NCBI GenBank assembly: GCA_948567375.1
Contig: OX419762.1
Coordinates: 48,403,034-48,467,033 of the forward strand
Length of the DNA: 64,000 nt
Reading direction: 5' to 3'
Source: Lunularia cruciata
Lineage: Eukaryota > Streptophyta > Marchantiopsida > Lunulariales > Lunulariaceae
This document shows, in pieces, positions 34,169 to 44,304 of the stretch. Positions within the stretch are counted from its first letter, which is position 1; every line of letters starts with the position of its first letter. The notes under the pieces were generated by a model, which was given only the letters and a program-made list of their open reading frames with translations, was not told the origin of the DNA and searched no databases. Position numbers and translations under genes: made by a program.

Positions 34169-35067
34169 ATCAGAGAATTGAGAGTTTAGGGAAAATAGAG
34201 TGCAAGAATGCAAGAACGGAAAGCATTGGTGGTATCTCCAGCTTGGCGGATCATTGGTACATTCAATCATGGTCTTAGATTTTCTTAAAGACAATTGTGC
34301 AGAGCTTAACTCAAATAGTGCTTCTACATGCAAAAGCCTTATTTGAGTTGATGTAGATTTGGCAGTGGGGTAGATGGTCTGCAAAAATGCAATCTAAATT
34401 TGTGAGAATTGAGTACATTTGAGACAATGTGTTTTATTTTATCCCAAAGAGGTGAAATTAAAGTAGATTTAGTACGAATTGAGCACAAAGTGCAAAATTG
34501 GAGGTGAAACTCATCTTCTCAATTTTGCTCAAGTTGATAATCAACAGAGGATTTGGTTGTCAACCAACTATAGAAGAGGTGCATCAAATTGGCAAAGGTT
34601 GTCCAAATTTGGAAATCGAGTTGGTGAAAGTTATCCAAAATTGGAGGTTGCTCAAATTCCCTAGCTAATACTCGAGTTGCCCTTACTAGTGCTAACGTTG
34701 GTGAAGACTGGCTACATTTGGAGAAGGTTTGAATTAGCAGAAGAAAAACCTCATTTGGTTGAATTTAGAGGCATCAAGGCATAGTGCTATGGGCTAAAGA
34801 GGCTATGAAGGCCTATTAAGACAACTTGTTGGCATGAGGCTAGCCAATTTAGATGAGTTGTTTTAAGTTATGGTCATTTTTTGGCAAAATCTACCCACCT
34901 CTCTAGATTATATGTAACAAGGTTTGAATTTGAGATCTCTGGATATTAGACTGGTGCCTAGCAAACTAGTCCATCCTCACTTGTTGTCCTAGTGATTGAT
35001 CAATAGATACCTATCCATATTTAGCTTTCTCTAGGGGAATCAATTTGGTCCCACCCTTGGTGATCTT
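34169..35067 (+). other. A-4 leader, first part
   Basis: It aligns with 35508-36380 of A-2, including GGTGGTATCTCCA and the GCATGAGGCTAGC segment. It holds no gene. It ends at the TCTT target duplication (35064-35067) of A-2. Confidence 0.7.
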
Positions 35068-35507
35068 TGTCACGCCATTTGTAGTTCCGCATCTAGATGC
35101 TTGGACACTGGAGGTTCAGTGATGGTAGTTAGAGTTATTCTAGCAGTTTCTCAGGGACTACTTTCCGACGGTTAGATTTTGTGTTTGGGGTACTGACTTC
35201 ACGGTGGGGCCCATAGTCACTTTGCACCGTCGAGTGTGCCGTCAGCGGGACCGTTAGGGTTTTAGGGCTAGCTCGAGTCCAGGGGGTATAGTTTTGAAGT
35301 GAGCTCCAGAGAGCTCACTTCTCTGATGTTGAGCCTTCGAGTTCCGGGCTATGGTGGACAGAGGCCGGCGAGTGTCACATGGATTCTCTATGCTTGAGTG
35401 GGTGTGGCTTGACTGTAATTAGTGCCCAGTTGTTGGCAATTTATAGAGTGACAGATCAAGTACTGATCTGAGTTGAGTTGAGTTGAAAGTGTTAGGCAAT
35501 CTGATTA
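35068..35507 (+). repeat. 5' terminal repeat A of A-2 (no B unit)
   Basis: 440 bp, TGTCACGCC to CTGATTA, then CATCAGAG and the leader. It pairs with 44413-44861. The B unit found on both sides of the 3' copy is absent here. Confidence 0.9.
35296..35321 (+). promoter_or_regulatory. Conserved hairpin in repeat A
   Basis: GAAGTGAGCTC, loop CAGA, GAGCTCACTTC: a perfect 11-bp inverted repeat with a 4-base loop. The same hairpin occurs at 44650-44675 and, on the minus strand, at 20635-20660 and 29681-29706. Its function is unknown. Position inside the terminal repeat suggests a role in RNA structure or transcription, but that is inference. Confidence 0.5.
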
Positions 35508-36843
35508 CATCAGAGAAGTGAAGTCAGTGGGAAATCGGGTGCAGGAATGTTGAGTGTTGGTGGTATCTCCAAGCTCGGTGGATCGTGGTAGCTCAATTCA
35601 GGTTTTGTGTTTCCCTAGTGTGCAGAAGCTCGTGTAGTTGATGCAAATTTGGCAGTTAGGCGGACGGTGTGCAGAAGCGCTGGCCAAATTTTGAGCAAAG
35701 AAGGAGCAATTTTCGAGTAGTGTTGTGATTTTGAGCTCAGGAGGTGAAGGCAGGACCAATTTGCTGCGAGTTGGGCTCAGAAGGTGAAATTGAAGGTGGA
35801 GTTGGAAAGCTCTTCTCATGAAATTGTGATTTTGAAAACCCCATTTTGTCAATTTGGCTCGAGTGGAAAGTTAGCGGGGGATTTGGCGGACATCCATCTT
35901 TAGGGTTTATGTCAGATTTTACGTCAGATTTACATCAGATTTTGGGCCAGAATTGGAGGAGTTTTGCTATTTGGCCAGATTTGGAGAAGTTTTGCTAGTT
36001 TGGAGGAGTTTTGCAGATTTGGAGAAGTTTTGCCAATTTTGGAGGAGGTTCGAAGTGGCAACAAGAAAGGCCTCATTTGGCGTTTAGAGGCATAGGGCTG
36101 TGGGCTATGAGAGGCTACGAAGGCCTAGAAGGACCAGCAAGCCAGCTTGTTGGCGTGAGGCTAGCTAGTTTAGTGTAGATCTTGGTCATTGGTTGGCAAA
36201 ATCTGCCTTTCTTGCTAGATTGTGCGCAACAGGGTTTGACCCCTAGATCTCTTGTTCCTAGACTGGTGCCCTAGCCAACTGGTCCACCCTCACTTGTTGT
36301 CATAGTGACTGTGCCATTGTTATCTATACACATGTAGCTTTGGCTAGGAGAGGCAGTTTGATCCCATTCTTGGTGATCCTGGTAGCTTAGGACTTAGATA
36401 CAAACTACTCCTATGTCAAATGCCAAATGGTGGCAGAGTCAGTCCCGTGTTGTGTTATGAGATGGAGGGTTTTCATTTAGATTTCTTGTGATTGGATCCC
36501 CTCCATTATCTACTTCCTATTTGTGCACCACGTTTGTGTGAGGTGCCCTGACTTTTGAGCGTTGGTGCTCTGGTGTGCTCTCGGTGGTGAGGCTGGAGTG
36601 ATGACCAGTCAGACTATCTTTGTTTCTCTCTGGTGAGGCATGAAGTGATGACCTGCAGACCGTGAGAGTGCGTGTTATGATGGCAGGTTATAGGTTGCCC
36701 TTCCCCTACTGTAGTTATCTCGGTAGAGTTACATTAGTGGGTGGTGTTTAGTTGGTGTTGGCACGTGGTGGTGTTGGCACTTGGTGGGGTACTTGCGGTT
36801 GCAGTTGGTGGTTCGGGTTTGCTATTGCAATTACGTGGTCACA
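35508..36843 (+). other. A-2 5' leader
   Basis: 1.34 kb without conserved coding frames, unusually long. It starts with CATCAGAG (partial initiator-Met primer-site match). It is longer than that of A-1 by about 260 bp. Segments of it recur in A-4 and, more diverged, at the window start. Confidence 0.7.
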
Positions 36844-38940
36844 ATGGAGTTCTTTGGAGATTCCAGAGGAGTTAGCCCTGCAGTACGTAGTGGGTTTACT
36901 CGGAGTGGTGCTCGGTATCAGCTTGTATCTCAGGTCCCAGTGAGGGAGGAGATTGACTCTGAGTTGGAGTTTGACACAGGAGCTGATTCAGTTGAGAGTG
37001 CACTTGGTGTGTCCGCACCGTTGTTGTGGGACATGGACAAGATTTATGGGGCCTCCAAAGGCCCTAGGCGTTACTCTAGTACAGTGGGTACCATTGAGTT
37101 GGATGACTTCATCCAGGAGTTTGATAGTTGGTGTGATCTGCAGTAGATGCGGAACCCGACTTTGTTCACACCCTTCATGGCATGGAAGGGGTTGTTTCAG
37201 CACTTGGAGGGTCCACCGATGGATGATTACCATGAGTTCAAGAGAGCTCATTTGGAGGAGATTGAGTTATGGAGACAGTATTGGTCTCCACACTATGTCT
37301 CCATCACTTCAGGCTTGGTGGCCAGGAGTAGATCGGCTGTACCTATGAGTTCTAGCTCGAGTAGTGTGGGTCAAGCTAGTGGAGGTGCACTAGCTGGAGA
37401 TAGTGCTACTACGAGTGGAGGTACCGCTGCAGGAGGTGGTGTGGTACCGGGGTTTAACCCCATGGTGGAGTTCTTCCTATGTTTGAGGTAGAACTACCAG
37501 GAAGTGCGGACTGACAAGCTGAGGAGCTTGCAGGAGTTCCAGTGGAAGGCTGGAGAGAGCCTACGCGAGGCATACACTCGCATGAGGCGGCTGATCAGTT
37601 TCACTCAAGGAGTTACTGAGGCCCAGGCAGTCCAATTTTGGTATGGGATACTGGATAGGGAGTTGCGACGTAGAGTTCGTGATGCTACGTTGTTGCAGGC
37701 TACTTCGCCCACTTTGGCAGTAGTCTTTGGTTTGGCTGAGCGTATTGAGCTCAACATGGTGGAGGAGAGAGTGGTGGCAGCTAGATTTGGTAGAGAGTCC
37801 TCATCCACGGTTGTGACTTCTTCTAGAGTGCAGCATAGTGCACCACGCCCAGTTGGTTTTTGAGGACAAGGTGGACAGCCCAGATCCTATGGAGCGAGTG
37901 GAGGGCCTAGTGGAGTTAGACCCTTACCGTCATTTTCGGGTCAGCAGCAGCCAGTGAGTGGTGGTGTTGCTTGTTGGACTTGTGGTGGACCTCACCATAG
38001 GAGAGAGTGTACTCAGGGCAGCGGACCTGATACCTCTGGTGCATCACAGCCAACACAGAGGCAGTGTGAGCATTGCCACAGATTTGGTTACACTAGTGAC
38101 CGGTGTTTTGACCTACACTCGGAGTTACGGAGTGGTAGGGCTGCTATGGCAGGTAGTAGAGGAGCTCCAGTTCATGGAGGACGAGGTGGTAGAGGTGGTG
38201 GTAGAGGATCTACACCTAGTAGGGGTGCAGTACCTGCCCTTACTTCTGACACAACTATGGCTACTCGGATTGAGCAGTTGGAGCAGAGATTGGCTAGTAT
38301 GGCTATTGCTCAGAGGAGATCAGATTCGGGTGCTGAGGCTTCCACCTCTTATGCTGGTGATAGGGATGCTTTGGACTTCATGTGCGGAGCAACACAGGTG
38401 GATGCATTTGCAGCAGTGACTAGGAGTGCAGTACGTGCTCCAGAGCCTAGAGGAGCATCCGTGGAGTTGGACCCACAGAGAGGAGAGGTTGGGAGACAGG
38501 TCAGACTTCCCCAGTCTTTCACGCTATCTGAGGCATTGCAGATGACATCCATGGTTCCTAGACGTCCCAGTGCAGGTGTGGTAGGTGGTGATGGAGTACC
38601 TGATGGAGTACTTGCTAGTCAGCCACCTGCTACTACACAGACTGAGTCTAGCATGATGTTGGGGGCGGCTCAGCTGATTATGCGGCATCCTTTATTTGCA
38701 GCCAGTGACATGTTTACATTGGGAGTTGACCCAGCCCCAGTGTTTCGGTTGGCTGCCACGTTGTGTGAGAGTAGGGATGGTGCAATTCCTACTACTAGAG
38801 CAAAGGTGGTTGGTAGTGGAGCTGACTTGGTTGAGGAGCATGGGATCCGTTCAGCGACCAGTGGTTTATGGCAGGCTGCAACGGCTAGACTGGAGGATTT
38901 GCCAGCTAGACCGGCCTTTGAGAGAGCGTGGTTTACACCT
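36844..38940 (+). pseudogene. A-2 gag with CCHC knuckles
   Basis: The start MEFFGDSRGVSP is conserved with A-1. Stops are TAG 37144-37146 (CAG in A-1), the shared TAG 37489-37491, and TGA 37861-37863. The gag core reads TDKLRSLQEFQWKAGESLRE. The knuckles are CWTCGGPHHRREC (37972-38010) and CEHCHRFGYTSDRC (about 38062-38103, with Tyr in place of His). The region after the knuckles is Gly/Arg-rich, then low complexity, as in A-1. It would package the element RNA. Confidence 0.88.
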
Positions 38941-39723
38941 GGTGTTGTCCTATTGGATAACCAGAGGGGGATCTTTCGTTTGGTGGGACCTTCAGGGAAG
39001 GTCTATACACCACAGAGAGTCTTGTTAGACTCTGGTGCGCAGCCCCTTATGTTGGGGAAGGCTGCAATTGTTGGTCTGGAGTTACAGAAGACCGATGTGG
39101 AGAGGTGTCCATTTCAGATCCAGACATCTCTTGGTGGTGGTTCGACATAGTACATCACACATGGAGAGCTTGTTGTCCAGGTTCAGCCTGGTCATCCGAC
39201 TGATAGCTCGGTGGTGAGAGCTCAGGCTATTGCGACGATAGCTGAGTCATATGATGTGCTAGTTGGGGGAGCAGTGTTATACCCTATGGGTTTCAGCATT
39301 GACTATTGGGAGGAGACAGCCTCTTATAGACCTGGTTGGCAGTCTGGTGAGGGACGGGTATGTTGCCTACCAGTACGCTTCAGTAGTGGCAGTCTTGGCT
39401 CACTACAGTCCGGGACCATGGCAGCATCAGTTTTGGCTTTCAGCGGTGCAGTCACTTGGTCTGGTGACTTGTTGGAGGGGAACGCCCATGCAGAGGATAC
39501 TCCAGTACCAGAGGAGATCACTCGGCTATGGAGTACGAGTGGGATTGTTCCATCCGCCTTGGATGTTCCATTGTGGAGTTTAGAGGAGGCATTGCAGCAG
39601 CATGCAGATCAGTTGGTGCAGTAGGCTTGGAGTGGAGCCTTTGTACCATTAGGGGATGAGTGTGAGGATGCGCCTCCAGAGGCGATTGCTTTGACACCTC
39701 TGGATACCACACTCATTGCTTGA
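38941..39723 (+). pseudogene. A-2 aspartic protease
   Basis: VLLDSGAQPLML places the catalytic Asp at 39028-39030. SYDVLVGGAVLYPMGFSIDY lies near 39250-39310. Three nonsense codons, TAG 39148-39150, TAG 39622-39624 and TGA 39721-39723, are all sense codons in A-1 (CAG, CAG, TGG). The frame is otherwise kept, and the domain runs directly into the methyltransferase. Confidence 0.85.
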
Positions 39724-41025
39724 CAGTACCCAATAGAGGGGATATGCCTATTGGAGTTGTTTGGTGGGATCAGCACCGGACTAGCTGCGGTGTTACAGGT
39801 GGGTATCCGAGTACAGAGGTACTTGTATGTAGAGAGAGATGAGACTGCTAGGCGAGTCTCTCTACATCATGTGGCACACTTGGCCTATCGGTATCCGGAG
39901 TTATTACCGATGTCAGCAGTTAGAGGTTACCAGAAGGCCTTACCAGGAGACATTTCCTTACTGGGGGTGCATGACCTAGAGAGACATGAGCCTATCCACT
40001 TGGTGATTTCTGGATGGCCATGTCAGGGACATACACGTGCGGGCCGCGGTTTGGGTCTTCAGGATCCTCATTTAGGTGTGTTTTGGGAGATGTTACGGAT
40101 ATTACAACATCTCCAGGTTCATCAATCTGTTTCTCCAGCTTACCTTTTGGAGAACGTTCCTTTGTTGGGTGATTCTCACACTAGAGTGGTGGTGAGTACA
40201 CATCAGGTCCATTCTTGGATGGGACCTGCTGTATTGTTAGATGCAGCCAGAGTGGGATCACGGGCTCATCGTCTTCGTCTTTGGTGGACGAACCTTTTAC
40301 CCAGAGAGGTTCTACAGCGTAGTTATGATGGGATTCAACGACTAGACCACATTCTTGTTGATGATATCTTGGATGTTGGGCGTCAGTCTCAAACAGTGGT
40401 AGTGGCTGATAGGTCACCTATGGCAGTGGTGAACCTAGTTGGACAGCCTAGAGCTGCATTTCCTACACTCATGAGTTTCCCAGGCTCTCATGCTTTTCGA
40501 GAGGGAGGACCTGGACTTGTTTGGGACTCACAATTACAGCAATTGGTGGAGCCCAATGCTGATGAGAGAGAGCGGGCAATGGGTTTTCGCACCGGTATTA
40601 CCGTTGTTCCAACAGTGTCAGAGGCATCTAGGCATCACGTGTTAGGTGAAGCTATGGACCTGAACTGTTTGACTTGGATTGTGAGCCTTGGTTTGGCTGA
40701 GCAGCATAGGATGTGCTTGATAGGCATCACCACTCGGACACTTGTGAGCCCTGTGCCTATCAAGACGATTCAGGCACATGCGGGGGGCGATGGACCGAGT
40801 GGACATGGTATTCTTGGGACACATCCAGTAGCTACTAGGGAGAGTGGTCTACTTGGAGTCCATCCAGGTGAGCGTGGGCTACTTGGATTACACCCTTGGT
40901 CCACATGGGATGCAGCTAGAGGACGTATGGAGCTTGCAGTCAGAGTGGAGGGAGTTTTTCACACAGAGGTTGGGACCTCTAGTGGTCGGGAACATGACAC
41001 CATTGCTCCCAAGGGCCCAGTGTAG
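39724..41025 (+). CDS. A-2 C5-cytosine DNA methyltransferase domain, open and motif-complete
   Basis: The domain is open for 433 codons. Motif I (LELFGGISTGLAAV, from about 39751), motif II (VERDETARR), motif IV (SGWPCQGHTRAG, catalytic Cys 40021-40023), motif VI (LLENVPL, Glu at 40150-40152), motif VIII (AHRLRLWWTN, near 40264), a target-recognition stretch, ERERAMGF and motif X (VLGEAMDLNCLTWIV, about 40640-40685) are all present. These residues bind S-adenosylmethionine and form the covalent cytosine adduct in the family. The linear motif order is the standard one, unlike permuted DRM enzymes, and resembles DNMT3. A tail with three GxLGxHP repeats (40807-40896) leads to TAG 41023-41025, which A-1 shares. 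It is part of the polyprotein and has no start of its own. Confidence 0.93.
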   Translation, partial: QYPIEGICLLELFGGISTGLAAVLQVGIRVQRYLYVERDETARRVSLHHVAHLAYRYPELLPMSAVRGYQKALPGDISLLGVHDLERHEPIHLVISGWPCQGHTRAGRGLGLQDPHLGVFWEMLRILQHLQVHQSVSPAYLLENVPLLGDSHTRVVVSTHQVHSWMGPAVLLDAARVGSRAHRLRLWWTNLLPREVLQRSYDGIQRLDHILVDDILDVGRQSQTVVVADRSPMAVVNLVGQPRAAFPTLMSFPGSHAFREGGPGLVWDSQLQQLVEPNADERERAMGFRTGITVVPTVSEASRHHVLGEAMDLNCLTWIVSLGLAEQHRMCLIGITTRTLVSPVPIKTIQAHAGGDGPSGHGILGTHPVATRESGLLGVHPGERGLLGLHPWSTWDAARGRMELAVRVEGVFHTEVGTSSGREHDTIAPKGPV

Positions 41026-42870
41026 CAGCCAGTCAGTACGTCTTCCACTCCTACTACAGTTACAGAGGATACTTGGGAGCCAGATCTTGGACCCAAGCTT
41101 ACTGGAGAGGAAAGACGGAGGGTTTGGAGGTTCTTGAGGAGTCACACGAGTTGTTTTGCCTTCAGTATGAAGGATTTGGGTGCTCTGAAGGGACCTGGTA
41201 TACGGATCGAGCTGACTAGCGACACACCAGTTTTCTGACGTCCTTATCGATATAGTGAGATGGAGAGGACATTGATTCAGAGCCGGAGTATTGACCTTTT
41301 TGAGGCTGGTTTGGTGGAGATTTCACATGGAGAGTATGCATCAACGACAGTGATGCCAGCCAAGAAGGATATGCATGGCAACTATACAGATAGGCGGATG
41401 TGTGGAGATTACCGTCCTATCAACCGATAGACCAGGGCTGATCGGTATGCCATGCCTACACCGGAGGAGATTTTTGATGCGATTGGGCATGCAAAGGTCT
41501 TCAGTACTTTGGATCTTCGAGCGGGATATCACCAGTTGCCGATCAGGGAGGAAGATAAGTCCAAGATAGCATTTTGGGCTATTGATCCTCACGGCAAGGA
41601 TGTGTTATATCAGTGGAGGTTCTTACCATTTGGGTTGAAGAATGCTCCCGCTGAGTTCCAAAGGGTCATGGATAGGATCCTAGCTGGATTGGATTTTGCT
41701 CGGTGCTATATTGATGACATTTTGGTTTATAGCACTACTGTGGAGGAGCATGAGAGACAGTTGTTGGAGGTGTTTGAGAGGTTGAGATCTCATGGACTCA
41801 AATTACATCCTGGGAAGTGTAGGTTCTTCCATGAGCAGGTTGAGTATTTGGGTCACACTATCTACCCCGGAGGACTTGGTGTTCAGTAGACCAAGGTGGA
41901 GGCTATTGCACGTATTCCTTGGCCTACGGATGTGAGCAGAGTGCGAGCATTCCTTGGGTTGGCAAACTTCTATCGCCGCTATGTTAGAGGATTTAGTGCC
42001 ATTGCCAAGGCCTTGACGAAGCTGACCAAGTTTACACAGGAGTGGTGTTGGGGAGATGAGCAGGAGAGAGCTTTTGTAGAGCTCAAGGAGAGGTTGACAT
42101 CTGCTCCTATTTTGAGGAGACTGATCAGGGACGACCATTTTAGGTTCACACTGATTGGAGTATGTTGGGGCTTGGAGCGGTGCTCACTCAGCATGATGGA
42201 GGAGAAGGAGTTTGTGGTGGCCTATGCTAGTCGCTCCAACAATTCAGCGGAGGCAAAGTATAGTTCATATGAGGGAGAGTGCTTGGCAGCAGTTTGGGCA
42301 GTAGCACATTTCCAATGTTACCTGTTTGGTAACCCCTTCACTCTCATCACTGATCATCAGCCGCTGAAGTGGTTGATGGAGTCCGACAAGCTTTCAAGGA
42401 AGCTTGCACGATGGGCTCTGATTTTACAGGAGTATGATTTCACAGTTGTTCACAGACCTGGAGTGGTGAACCGTGATGCAGATGGGTTGAGTAGAAACCC
42501 ATGTCCCAGCCAGCAGGATCAGACCGGAGCACGTTGGCATGGTGAGACTGATGAGGAGATGGTGCCAGGTTGGCATGCATCGGCCTTTCTGTGTATATTT
42601 GCAGAGACTTTGGTGGTATATCTCTCAGCGCATACAGGAGGAGTTATTGAGGTCACAAATCCAGAGAGTGAAGATATTGGTACAGTTTAGTGAGACATTC
42701 ATGATGATGTCTTAGTGATGGACTATCTTCGCACAAGTGTTGTGGGTGGCACAGTTGGGGCCAAGGAGAGAGACCGTGTTCTTCAGCGAGCGAGACGGTT
42801 CAGATTGGAGGGTAGACACCTTTTGTGTGTATGGGAGGATGGTAGAGTGCGAGTAGTACCACTTCCATCA
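41026..42870 (+). pseudogene. A-2 reverse transcriptase and RNase H
   Basis: It follows the shared amber in the same frame. RT motifs: CGDYRPINR, STLDLRAGYHQLPI, WRFLPFGLKNAPAEF and RCYIDDILVYS, with the Y-I-D-D box intact at about 41707-41718. Private stops are TGA 41236, TAG 41428, TAG 41887 and TAG 42688. In RNase H a one-base loss near 42130 and a two-base loss near 42200 shift about 25 codons and replace the first catalytic Asp region (HTDWSMLG in A-1). EGECLAAVWAVAHF, LITDHQPLKWL and NRDADGLSR are kept. Confidence 0.9.
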
Positions 42871-43995
42871 CAGAGACCACAGTTGGTCCGTCATGCTCAT
42901 GAGGAGCTAGGACATTTTGGAGTAAAGCGTACATATAGCTTACTCCAGAGTCATTATTGGTGGCGCGGTATGCAGACCAAGGTACAGTAGTTTGTTGCCA
43001 GATGTGTGGTTTGTGACCGAGTTAGAGCATCATTCAATGCTCCTACGCCATAGTTACACCCATTACCTATCATGGGATTGGGTTACCGTTGGAGTTTGGA
43101 CTTTGCCGGACCTTTACCGCTGACTGTGAGACATCATCGGTATGTTTTGGTGATGGTGGAGCACTTCTCCAAGTAGATTGAGTTGGTGGCACTTCCTGAC
43201 AAGTCTAGTGAAGGGACAGCTTACTCATTCCTGGATCAAGTTCTTAGTCATTTTGGTGCACCAGCTGAGGTTTTGACTGATCAGAGTACAGAGTTCTTGG
43301 GAGAGTTTCAGGTCTTGTGTGACAAGGCTTTGATTGATCATCGTACTACATCCCGAGATCACCCTAAGGCAGATGGCTTAGCAGAGAGAGTGGTTCAGAC
43401 GGTGAAGAGAGGATTGCGAAAGTATGGTTTGCAGAGAGGCCACTTGGGAGATTGGGATCTCCAATTACCTTGGTTGGCCATGGGCTATCGGTTCAGCCGG
43501 CAAGCCTCCTTAGCATCCTTCTTTCCATACTTTCTACTCTATGGACAAGATCCAGATTTACCTGCAGCCATTCGTCAAGATGCTACTGTAGTTTTGGACT
43601 TGGATGACCCCGATGTATGGATGAGCGCATGTTCTCAACGGGCAGAGATCTTTCGGAGAGTGATGCCGATGGCCTTTGAGAACTTGGCGATTGCTCAACA
43701 TAGAGATACTTTACGCTATGCTACCATTCGAGGAGGAGGTTATAGACCCTCGATCCGTCGATTTCATCCAGGCGACTATGTATATCTACAACAGACAGCA
43801 CCAACGACACTTGATGTTTCTACAGGCCGCACTATCTTGAGAGTGCGTGAGGTTTTGCCATCTGGAGTCCTTGTGTTAGAAGGACGTGATGGTGTTGTTT
43901 GGAAGGATCATGTGCGCAATTGTGCGCCATGCCACCTTCCAAACATTGATGGTACTATGGACCCAAGCTTGGCACTTGTAAGTGCAAGCTTGAGG
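42871..43995 (+). pseudogene. A-2 DDE integrase
   Basis: The zinc-binding region reads HEELGHFGVKRTYS...CVVCDRV (42898-43025). The core: WSLDFAGPLP (first Asp, near 43100), VLTDQSTEFLGEF (second Asp, near 43280) and KADGLAERVVQTVKRG (Glu, near 43385). The SH3-like C-terminal domain contains RFHPGDYVYLQQ and WKDHVRNCAPCHLP. Stops at 42988, 43051 and 43174 (TAG) are CAG, CAG and TGG in A-1. Known family role: joins the DNA copy to the chromosome. The duplications seen here are 4 bp. Confidence 0.9.
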
Positions 43996-44136
43996 TGTAT
44001 GTTATGTGGCTCTTCTGGTGGAGCTGCTTCTATATTAGTGTGTGATAGCTGTTTGAGAGGATGGCATATGGCATGTATGACTCCTCCCCTCACGGTGGTT
44101 CCTCATGGACAATGGTTATGTCCTAGATGTACTTGA
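43996..44136 (+). CDS. A-2 PHD finger at the integrase C-terminus
   Basis: 46 residues with the C4-H-C3 zinc pattern: CMLC, then VCDSC, GWHMAC and finally QWLCPRC, ending one residue later at the TGA stop. The spacing (C-x2-C, C-x2-C, H-x2-C, C-x2-C) and the Trp two residues before the seventh Cys are typical of PHD fingers, which commonly bind histone H3 tails. Many Ty3/gypsy elements carry a chromodomain here instead. A-1 and A-3 encode the same finger in damaged form. Confidence 0.9.
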   Translation, partial: CMLCGSSGGAASILVCDSCLRGWHMACMTPPLTVVPHGQWLCPRCT

Positions 44137-44304
44137 CCTATAGCTAGTTCATTCTTTATATGGTATAGATTGCAGACAGGTGACTAACGATGGGGCTCCA
44201 TAGCACCCGGCCTCTTGATCTTTGCCCATTAGAGGGTATACCATATACTTAGAGTAGATGGCTATCTGGAGTTAGAGGGACCTAACCGCCAGCTAGGGGG
44301 ACGA
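44137..44304 (+). other. A-2 3' untranslated segment and polypurine tract
   Basis: 168 bp between the PHD stop and the first B unit. It ends in AGCTAGGGGGACGA, a purine-rich tract placed where plus-strand DNA synthesis would be primed. The position means that B, not A, is the first part of the strand made from it. Confidence 0.65.

Noticed and set aside
37958-38419. 153-codon open frame overlapping gag of A-2 (and its counterpart in A-1)
   Set aside because: It is in a different frame from gag and is low in complexity, reflecting the Gly/Arg and Val/Leu bias of the shifted frame. Conservation follows from the gag sequence.
41803-42194. Long minus-strand frames opposite RT and RNase H
   Set aside because: They are antisense shadows of the conserved pol gene and occur at the same place in both copies for that reason.
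43996-44136. Chromodomain at the family A integrase end
   Set aside because: The Cys/His spacing is that of a PHD finger, and no chromodomain aromatic pattern is present. Chromodomain starts are seen only in family C.
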